Part shown: piece after piece, positions 33,216 to 39,293 of the stretch
Layout of the letters: every line of letters starts with the position of its first letter
Numbering within the stretch: the stretch's first letter is position 1
The notes under the pieces: generated by a model
Database searches by the model: none
Told to the model about the DNA's origin: nothing
What the model saw: the letters and a program-made list of their open reading frames with translations, nothing else
Translations under genes and position numbers: made by a program
Assembly: GCA_018716065.1 (NCBI GenBank)
Contig: DVKJ01000029.1
Location: forward strand, 1-39,293
Origin: Candidatus Pelethosoma merdigallinarum
GTDB taxonomy: Bacteria; Bacillota_I; Bacilli_A; RF39; UBA660
Direction of reading: 5' to 3'
Length of the DNA stretch: 39,293 nt

Positions 33216-34520
33216 ATGTTGGAAAGTGTTAATAAGTTATTATGGGGCCTTGCTTCTTTTATGATTATAGGTTGTGGTTTTCTCTTTACCGCTTTATTTC
33301 GGGGACCACAGTTTCAATTTAAAAAGATGTTCCAAGCTCTATTTAAAAAGAATAGTGGTGAGGGAATTAGTGCGATGGGAACACTAATGATGGTTTTAGC
33401 TGGGCGTATTGGTGTAGGAAGTTTAGCCGGAGTAGCTTTAGCCATTTATTATGGAGGTCCAGGCACTATATTTTGGATGTGGATGATTACGCTCTTATGT
33501 GCGATTCATACTTTTGCAGAAACCGTATTAGGAAATCTATATAAAGAAAAAGATTTTAAAAAGGTATATAAAGGTGGACCAATGTATTATATAAAGAATG
33601 GTCTATCAAAACCCAAATTAGGTTTTATTTATGCACTTTTTATTTTAATTGCGTACGTAGGAGGATTTATTGGTATTCAAGCAAATACCATTACAAAATC
33701 ACTAAATATGATTAATCACTTCCCATCTTTTCTAGTGGGACTTATTTTAGTGATTTTAACCGCATTGATTATTTTTGGTGGTGTCGAACGTATTTCTTCT
33801 ATGACCAATAAACTGGTACCTTTTATGACTTTGTTCTTTGTCAGTGTATCTCTTTATATTTTGATTCTTTCTTGGAAACAAATTCCATCTATTCTAGGTA
33901 GTATTATGACGAATGCCTTTACCATAAAATCATTTTTAGGAGGGTTTATCCCTATGATTATGATTGGTATTCAACGAGGTATCTTTGCGATGGAAGCAGG
34001 CCTAGGAACTGGAAGTATCGCTTCTTCGATTACTAATTCTGATGATTCCATCTCTTTAGGTTATATTCAAGTCATTGGTGTTTATATTACGATGTTTTTA
34101 ATTTGTACTTCCACCGCTTTGGTTATTTTATGTTCTAATTATGTAGAAGTTAATTTTATGGATATGAATGGAATTGAATTAACCCAACATGCTTTTACGC
34201 ACTTTTTAGGATCTTTTGGAAATTATTTCATTTTTATTAGTATTTTATTGTTTTCTTTTTCGACGATTTTAACTGGATATTATTATGGTGAATCAAGCTT
34301 AAAATATATGATTCCAAAAACAACTCCTATTCACCTAACGATTTTGAAAATGATTACCTTATTGATTTTATTTATAGGTGCGATGATGTCTTCCACTATA
34401 CTCTGGAAAATCGTAGATATTATGGTAGCTATTCTAGCAATTATTAATGTTTATGCTTTATATGAATTAAAAGATGATGTAAAAAATGAGATTACCCTTA
34501 ATAAACAAAGAAAAGTATGA
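33216..34520 (+). CDS. Alanine/glycine:cation symporter family protein
   Basis: A 434-residue integral membrane protein of the AGCS (SSS-like LeuT-fold) family, which takes up alanine or glycine with sodium or protons. About eleven hydrophobic segments are seen. Family features include the start region FRGPQFQFKKMFQALF, the conserved GEGISAMGTLMMVLAGRIGVGSLAGVA block split by glycines, and GGPGTIFWMW. The central GIQRGIFAMEAGLGTGS motif is strong. GGTGATCATTT precedes the ATG. It stands between two conserved blocks, so it is probably not part of the replication-region operon. Substrate preference cannot be told by eye. Confidence 0.9.
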   Translation: MLESVNKLLWGLASFMIIGCGFLFTALFRGPQFQFKKMFQALFKKNSGEGISAMGTLMMVLAGRIGVGSLAGVALAIYYGGPGTIFWMWMITLLCAIHTFAETVLGNLYKEKDFKKVYKGGPMYYIKNGLSKPKLGFIYALFILIAYVGGFIGIQANTITKSLNMINHFPSFLVGLILVILTALIIFGGVERISSMTNKLVPFMTLFFVSVSLYILILSWKQIPSILGSIMTNAFTIKSFLGGFIPMIMIGIQRGIFAMEAGLGTGSIASSITNSDDSISLGYIQVIGVYITMFLICTSTALVILCSNYVEVNFMDMNGIELTQHAFTHFLGSFGNYFIFISILLFSFSTILTGYYYGESSLKYMIPKTTPIHLTILKMITLLILFIGAMMSSTILWKIVDIMVAILAIINVYALYELKDDVKNEITLNKQRKV

Positions 34521-34545
34521 TAAAATGGACATGAGGTAATGTATT

Positions 34546-35193
34546 ATGATTAATAAGAAATGGGATCTTGTTTTACAAGATGAAATGAAAAAAGACTATT
34601 TTAGAGAATTAGGAACTTTTGTAAAAAGTGAATATAAAACAAAAACGATATATCCTCCCTATGCGGATATTTTTAATGCTTATCGTTATACCGATTATGA
34701 CGATGTCAAAGTCGTGATTTTAGGTCAAGATCCGTATCACGGTCCTAACCAAGCTCATGGTCTTTCTTTTTCTGTTTTAATTGATAAACGACCTTCTTCT
34801 TTAAATAATATTTTCAAAGAATTGTATGATGATTTAGGAATCCGAAGAACCAACAATAATCTCAGTGATTGGGCCCGTCAAGGAGTACTCATGTTAAACT
34901 CTATTATGACAGTAGAAGCCGGACATCCTCTTGCTCATCAAGGGAAAGGATGGGAACGTTTTACAGATCGTACGATCGAACTTTTAAATGAACGTGAAAA
35001 ACCAGTTGTATTTGTTTTATGGGGAAATTATGCTCGTAGTAAAAAAAGTTTAATTACCAATCCTAGACATAAAATTATTGAATCGGTTCATCCATCAGGT
35101 CTATCTGCAAATCGTGGTTTTTTCGGAAGTAAACCATTTTCTAGAATTAATGCCTTTTTAAAAGAAAATGGAATGGAAGAAATTAAGTGGTAG
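34546..35193 (+). CDS. ung: Uracil-DNA glycosylase
   Basis: Family 1 UDG, which removes uracil from DNA as the first step of base-excision repair. The water-activating motif is GQDPYHG and the leucine-intercalation motif is HPSGLSANRGF. The length of 215 residues is standard. GAGGTAATG precedes the ATG at normal distance. It lies 2-9 bases before tilS, so the two are likely co-transcribed. Confidence 0.96.
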   Translation: MINKKWDLVLQDEMKKDYFRELGTFVKSEYKTKTIYPPYADIFNAYRYTDYDDVKVVILGQDPYHGPNQAHGLSFSVLIDKRPSSLNNIFKELYDDLGIRRTNNNLSDWARQGVLMLNSIMTVEAGHPLAHQGKGWERFTDRTIELLNEREKPVVFVLWGNYARSKKSLITNPRHKIIESVHPSGLSANRGFFGSKPFSRINAFLKENGMEEIKW

Positions 35194-35195
35194 AA

Positions 35196-36518
35196 ATGAA
35201 GAATGTTGAAACTCTTTTAAAAGAAATATCTTTAAAAGAAAAAGACACGATTGTTGTCGCCGTGAGTGGAGGACCTGATTCTATGGCTCTTCTTCATATG
35301 CTTTATCAGTTTCAAAAAAAATATCCTTTTACTTTAGTCTGTGCGCATGTAAATCATAGTAAACGAAAAGAGAGTGAAGATGAAGCTATCTTTGTAAAAA
35401 AATATTGTGAAGAACGTCATATCTTATTTGAATATTTAAAAATTGAGGATTGGGGAAACAAGAACTTTCATGATGAAGCTCATCACAGACGTTATGAATT
35501 TTTTGAAACGGTAGTTAAAAAGTATCACGCTTCATACCTTTTTACGGCTCATCATGGGGATGATTTAATGGAAACGATTTTGATGCGTCTTACTCGAGGA
35601 TCAACCATGCATGGGTATCACGCTTTTAGCCCATTGGAAAAAAGAAAGGAATATACACTGGTTCGACCTTTGTTACACCAATCAAAAGAGGATTTATTAG
35701 CGTACGTACAAAAACATCAAATCCCTTATGTGATTGATCAAACAAATATGAAAGATACTTATACGAGAAATCGTTATCGTAAAGTTGTTCTGCCTTTCTT
35801 AAAAAAAGAAAATCCAAATGTAATTGAAAAGTTCAATGAATTTAGTTCTTTATTAGAAGAATATGAATTATATGTTCAAAAACAAGTTCATGAGATTTAT
35901 GAGAATATTGTACATGATTGTTACATCAAGGTATTAGAATATCAAAACCAAACATCTCTTATTCGTAAAAAAATTCTTGAACAGTGGTTATTAGATATTT
36001 ATGGAGAAGAAGTTTCTGCATTAAATCAACGTCATATCGATGCGATAGATAATTTATTGTGTTCCACAAAGTCGAATGGAACCTTAGATCTTCCAAATCA
36101 TTATCATTTATATCGAAATTATGATCAAGCACAAATTACTCATGAAAATTTCACAAATGATCCGTATGATTATGTATTGGGAGATGAAGTATTACTACCG
36201 AATGGCAAAAAAATAGAAAAGATTTCCCATTCCAAAGAGACAGATAACTTTATTTGTTATCTATCTACAAAAGAGATCCAATTACCACTCTTTGTTCGCA
36301 GTCGAAAAAGAGGGGATCGTATGGAAGTAAAAGGATTATCTGGAACAAAAAAAATCAAAGATATTTTCATCGATGAAAAGATCCCTATTTCCCTACGAGA
36401 TACTTGGCCAATCGTTTGTGACGCTAAAGGAAAAATTGTTTGGTTGCCAGGTTTAAAAAAGTCTAAATTTGATAAAACAAAAGAGAAAAAGTATGATATA
36501 ATACTTAAGTATCATTAG
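35196..36518 (+). CDS. tilS: tRNA(Ile)-lysidine synthetase
   Basis: TilS attaches lysine to C34 of tRNA-Ile(CAU), switching its decoding from AUG to AUA and its charging from Met to Ile. The PP-loop is VVAVSGGPDSMALLHML. The NTPase domain has HVNHSKR and HHGDDLMETILMRLTRG. A C-terminal domain (RSRKRGDRMEVKGLSGTKKIKDIFID) completes the 440 residues. The start is either the ATG at 35196 or a GTG at 35187 overlapping ung; I favour ATG. The ftsH neighbour is conserved, but hpt is missing between them. Confidence 0.94.
   Translation: MKNVETLLKEISLKEKDTIVVAVSGGPDSMALLHMLYQFQKKYPFTLVCAHVNHSKRKESEDEAIFVKKYCEERHILFEYLKIEDWGNKNFHDEAHHRRYEFFETVVKKYHASYLFTAHHGDDLMETILMRLTRGSTMHGYHAFSPLEKRKEYTLVRPLLHQSKEDLLAYVQKHQIPYVIDQTNMKDTYTRNRYRKVVLPFLKKENPNVIEKFNEFSSLLEEYELYVQKQVHEIYENIVHDCYIKVLEYQNQTSLIRKKILEQWLLDIYGEEVSALNQRHIDAIDNLLCSTKSNGTLDLPNHYHLYRNYDQAQITHENFTNDPYDYVLGDEVLLPNGKKIEKISHSKETDNFICYLSTKEIQLPLFVRSRKRGDRMEVKGLSGTKKIKDIFIDEKIPISLRDTWPIVCDAKGKIVWLPGLKKSKFDKTKEKKYDIILKYH
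36494..36512 (+). promoter_or_regulatory. ftsH promoter with palindrome over the start region
   Basis: An extended -10, TGATATAAT (36494-36502), lies within the last tilS codons. The perfect 12-bp palindrome ATACTTAAGTAT (36501-36512) overlaps its end and the probable start site. No clear -35 is seen. Confidence 0.5.
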
Positions 36519-36531
36519 AAGGAGGCAAAAA

Positions 36532-38532
36532 ATGAATCGTAAGCAAATGAAAAGAAATTTCTTACCATATGTTTTTCTTGCCCTATTTATTGTAGGTGTC
36601 TTGTTCTTATTTGATAGTTTAAATCAAAAAGTAAATGTATTAACATATGATGAATTTATGGATATGGCTAGTAAAGGAGATATTACAGAAATTCAAATTG
36701 TACCAAAGAGTAGAGCGAGTGTCTATGAATTACGTGGAATCGCCGAGGGGTATAATGAGAGTGAAACATTCTTCTTACGTGTACCATTATCCAATGATGT
36801 CATGGGAGAGTTATTAGATCTTCAAAAGAAATATGATTTTAAAATGGATACTGCTCCAGATCCAGAATCTAGTACATTCTTATTATTTTTAATGAATGTA
36901 TTGCCAATGGTTATTATCATTGGAGGTGCATTCTTCTTGATTACAAGACAAATGGGATCTGCCAACAAATCAATGGATTTTGGAAAGAGTCGTGCCAAAT
37001 TAAATCCTGATAGTAATAAAGTAACATTCAAAGATGTCGCAGGATTAGATGAAGAAAAAGAGGAAGTTCAAGAATTAATTGACTTCTTAAAAGAGCCAAA
37101 GAAATTCCAACGTTTAGGAGCTCGTATTCCAAAAGGGGTCTTATTAGTAGGTCCTCCAGGAACTGGTAAAACATTACTTGCTAAAGCCGTTGCGGGAGAA
37201 GCGAACGTACCATTCTATTTTATCAGTGGATCTGATTTCGTAGAATTATTCGTTGGTGTCGGAGCCAGCCGTGTTCGTGATATGTTCAAACAAGCAAAAC
37301 ACAATGCTCCATGTTTAATCTTTATCGATGAAATTGATGCAGTTGGACGTCAACGTGGAAGTGGAATTGGTGGAGGACACGATGAACGTGAACAAACCTT
37401 AAACCAATTATTAACTGAAATGGATGGATTTGGTGCGAATGAAGGAATTATCATCATTGCCGCAACGAATCGCCCAGATGTTTTAGACCCAGCCTTATTA
37501 CGTCCAGGACGTTTTGACCGTCAGGTAACCGTAAATCTTCCAGATAAAAAAGGACGTGAAGAAATCTTAGCTGTTCATGCCCGTAATAAAATCTTTGAAG
37601 ATAACATTACCTTATCTAATATTGCTGCTCGTACCGTTGGATTTAGTGGTGCAGACTTAGAGAACTTACTAAATGAAGCCGCACTGCTTGCTGTACGTCG
37701 TAATAAAGCAGCTATCAGTATGGAAGAATTAGATGAAGCTCATGACCGTGTCATTATGGGACCTGCTAAAAAATCTCATAAATATACGGAACATGAAAAG
37801 AAAGTGGTTGCTTATCACGAAGCTGGACACGCTGTATTAGGACTTCGCTTAAGTGGAGCCAATGAAGTTCAAAAAATCACGATTATTCCACGTGGTAACG
37901 CTGGTGGATATAACTTAATGTTACCAAAAGAAGAAACTTATCTTTCAACTAAAACTGAGTTATTAGAAACCATTAGTGGTTTACTAGCTGGACGTGTCGC
38001 TGAAGAAACTGTATTTGGTGAAATCACAACCGGTGCACATAATGACTTTGAAAAAGCCACGAAAATTGCCCGTAGTATGGTAACCGAATATGGAATGAGT
38101 GATTTAGGACCTGTTCAATTTGAACATCAAGAATCAAGTGTATTCTTAGGTCGTGATTACAATAAGAGTCGTAATTTCTCAAGCCAAGTTGCTTTTGAAA
38201 TTGACCAAGAACAACGTAAAATTATTAACGAGTGCTACGAAGTAACAAAGAAAATTATTAAAGAAAATCTTGATTTATTAGACTTAATCGCCAACACGTT
38301 ATTAAAATATGAAACCATTACCAAAGAACAAATTGAATATTTAGTCGAACATGGTCATATGCCAAATGAAGAACAACCAAAAGAAGATGAAGTAAAACCA
38401 ATGACTTTATCGGATCTAAGTTTAGAAGATCTAAAAGAAATGGCAAAAGAACGTGGTATTACAAACTATGGTAAAATGAAGAAAGAAGATCTTATCAAAG
38501 CACTTGAAGACTATGAAGAAGAGGATGAATAA
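36532..38532 (+). CDS. ftsH: ATP-dependent zinc metalloprotease FtsH with SAP/Rho_N-like tail
   Basis: This is a membrane-anchored AAA+ protease for quality control of membrane and regulatory proteins. Two membrane spans (about residues 10-28 and 115-137) flank the extracytoplasmic domain. Walker A is GPPGTGKT (207-214), Walker B IFIDEID (263-269), and the second region of homology includes [20 protein letters not shown]. The M41 zinc site is HEAGH (429-433) with Asp504. Residues 623-660 form an unusual extra module: [33 protein letters not shown]. It has the helix-extension-helix pattern of SAP or Rho N-terminal domains, which bind nucleic acid. AGAAGGAGG precedes the ATG. Confidence 0.96.
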   Translation: MNRKQMKRNFLPYVFLALFIVGVLFLFDSLNQKVNVLTYDEFMDMASKGDITEIQIVPKSRASVYELRGIAEGYNESETFFLRVPLSNDVMGELLDLQKKYDFKMDTAPDPESSTFLLFLMNVLPMVIIIGGAFFLITRQMGSANKSMDFGKSRAKLNPDSNKVTFKDVAGLDEEKEEVQELIDFLKEPKKFQRLGARIPKGVLLVGPPGTGKTLLAKAVAGEANVPFYFISGSDFVELFVGVGASRVRDMFKQAKHNAPCLIFIDEIDAVGRQRGSGIGGGHDEREQTLNQLLTEMDGFGANEGIIIIAATNRPDVLDPALLRPGRFDRQVTVNLPDKKGREEILAVHARNKIFEDNITLSNIAARTVGFSGADLENLLNEAALLAVRRNKAAISMEELDEAHDRVIMGPAKKSHKYTEHEKKVVAYHEAGHAVLGLRLSGANEVQKITIIPRGNAGGYNLMLPKEETYLSTKTELLETISGLLAGRVAEETVFGEITTGAHNDFEKATKIARSMVTEYGMSDLGPVQFEHQESSVFLGRDYNKSRNFSSQVAFEIDQEQRKIINECYEVTKKIIKENLDLLDLIANTLLKYETITKEQIEYLVEHGHMPNEEQPKEDEVKPMTLSDLSLEDLKEMAKERGITNYGKMKKEDLIKALEDYEEEDE

Positions 38533-38544
38533 TCTTCTTTTTTT
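38516..38544 (+). terminator. Terminator of ftsH
   Basis: The arms AAGAAGA (38516-38522) and TCTTCTT (38533-38539) are followed by T. The stem overlaps the last codons of ftsH. Confidence 0.75.
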
Positions 38545-38564
38545 AGTATTTTTTGTCGAATCGA

Positions 38565-38680
38565 TTGTTCTAAATAAAGAAATGTACTATAATACTGTCA
38601 AATAGTGTAAAAAAACTAATCCATACCTCTCTTTTCCATAAACGTAACAAAATAAAGTGCATATCGTCACTTTATATTAA
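38565..38680 (+). ncRNA. Orphan promoter and hairpin, possible small RNA
   Basis: TTGTTC (38565-38570) and TATAAT (38588-38593), 17 bases apart, form a good promoter with no gene directly after. The stretch that follows ends in the inverted repeat ATAAAGTG (38652-38659) with CACTTTAT (38668-38674). A transcript of about 75-80 bases is possible, but no T-run follows the hairpin. Alternatively it is a second, distal promoter for the next gene. Confidence 0.35.
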
Positions 38681-38700
38681 CAAATTGCAAACGAACATAC

Positions 38701-38747
38701 GGGGGGGGGTATTCGATATTGACTTTTTGATCTTTTTCTTATATGAT
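38701..38747 (+). promoter_or_regulatory. Promoter with adjacent G9 tract before the secreted-protein gene
   Basis: TTGACT (38719-38724) and TATGAT (38742-38747) have a 17-base spacer. A run of nine G (38701-38709) begins 18 bases before the -35. In so AT-rich a genome this tract is exceptional. Homopolymeric tracts in this position can alter promoter strength through slipped-strand length changes. Confidence 0.7.
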
Positions 38748-38769
38748 TAAATAAGAGTAGGAGGATACT

Positions 38770-39293
38770 ATGCGAACGAGACAAAAACAGAGAATAATCA
38801 TTGGAACATTATGTGCGGTGATTATAGGTTTAGCTGTAGGATATGCCGTACTAAGTCAAACCTTAACTATTAACGGTACCGGAGGAATCGCATCGGATTT
38901 CAATATTTTATTTACGGATATCCAAGAAGGAACGATGAATGGAGCAACAACCGTAAATAAGCAAATCACAGATTCCACTACCGCTACTTTCACCATTGAT
39001 CTTAAAAAGCCAGGCTCAAAAGGAGAGTATTTAATTACGGTAGAGAATCGAGGAACGATTGATGCGATGGTAGAGAGTATTAGTGGGATTGATGAGGCCA
39101 ATCAAGCCGCCCCAACAGATATTACGTTTAGTATTTCAGATATCGCAGTAAATGATAAGCTACCAGCGAAAGAATCTAAAGTGTTTAAGGTAAAGGTAGA
39201 TTGGAGTAGTGCATCAACGAGCATTCCAAATACGAATAAAGACTTAACATTAAAAATTAATTTTGTGCAAGATGCAAGTAGTACACCAACTCC
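38770..39293 (+). CDS. Secreted or membrane-anchored surface protein, N-terminal part
   Basis: The gene starts at the ATG at 38770, preceded by GTAGGAGGATACT, and is still open at the window end (174 codons seen). The product has a basic start (MRTRQKQR), one hydrophobic segment (about residues 9-28, GTLCAVIIGLAVGYAVLS) and then a polar, beta-rich exterior: QTLTINGTGG, repeated T, S, D and N. The stretch after the membrane segment resembles the start of TasA/camelysin-like or similar extracellular Firmicute proteins, where YAVLSQTLTI-like sequence is common, but I cannot fix the family. The end PTP suggests a proline/threonine-rich linker. Confidence 0.75.
   Translation, partial: MRTRQKQRIIIGTLCAVIIGLAVGYAVLSQTLTINGTGGIASDFNILFTDIQEGTMNGATTVNKQITDSTTATFTIDLKKPGSKGEYLITVENRGTIDAMVESISGIDEANQAAPTDITFSISDIAVNDKLPAKESKVFKVKVDWSSASTSIPNTNKDLTLKINFVQDASSTPT

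Overview
This is the replication-origin region of a low-GC Gram-positive chromosome (Bacillota, class Bacilli or a close relative). The evidence is gene order: on the left strand jag-yidC-rnpA-rpmH, then the origin, then dnaA-dnaN-x-recF-gyrB-gyrA, tadA next to the SRP RNA, dnaX-ybaB-recR-bofA-holB-ricT-trmN-rsmI-pth-mfd-spoVT-metG-tatD-(3D protein)-rsmA-ung-tilS-ftsH. This follows the Bacillus subtilis origin arm closely, with losses: no S4-domain yaaA between dnaN and recF, no yabA, no rnmV between the 3D-protein gene and rsmA, no hpt before ftsH. UGA is used only as a stop, which argues against a Mycoplasma-type code. Sporulation-family genes (spoVT, a BofA-like protein) and a comK homologue are present. 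I cannot name the species; an uncultured gut Bacilli lineage (Erysipelotrichales-, RF39- or Turicibacter-like) would fit, but that is inference.

Layout. 1-78: tail of an unknown plus-strand gene. 160-2246: the leftward rpmH-rnpA-yidC-jag unit, reading away from the origin from a perfect consensus promoter (2289-2317). 2247-2683 and 4037-4183: a bipartite origin, with DnaA-box clusters on both sides of dnaA and an AT-rich trio-like unwinding element before dnaN. 4184-11507: dnaN, a comK homologue in the place of yaaA, recF, gyrB, gyrA. 11525-11842: a 24-bp palindrome resembling a Noc-binding site, followed by seven parS sites on a near-exact 42-bp period. 11911-11990: a small SRP RNA. 12013-19490: tadA, dnaX and a long co-directional run of replication, repair and RNA-modification genes. 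19538-22828: mfd. 22825-25118: two leftward genes (zinc metallopeptidase, CBS-domain pyrophosphatase). 25235-25971: a membrane-protein gene split by an apparent one-base frameshift. 26081-33136: spoVT, T-box-controlled metG, a small membrane protein, tatD, a 3D-domain protein, rsmA, an unusual small gene overlapping rsmA, and a probably transferred AAA+ ATPase with tandem palindromes in its promoter. 33216-38532: an amino-acid/cation symporter, ung, tilS and ftsH. 38565-39293: an orphan promoter, a nine-G tract beside a second promoter, and the start of a secreted or anchored protein cut off by the window end.

How it fits together. The left half holds origin firing (dnaA, DnaA boxes), the clamp (dnaN), topology (gyrAB), repair of stalled forks (recF, recR, mfd), the clamp loader (dnaX, holB) and a centromere-like array for ParB loading. 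The most interesting items are the helically phased parS array with its Noc-site-like neighbour, the comK gene inside the dnaN-recF interval, a candidate frameshift signal in dnaX, a SAP/Rho_N-like tail on FtsH, the tandem palindromes before the ATPase, and the poly-G tract beside the promoter of a surface protein. No tRNA, rRNA, CRISPR array, transposase or complete prophage was seen.
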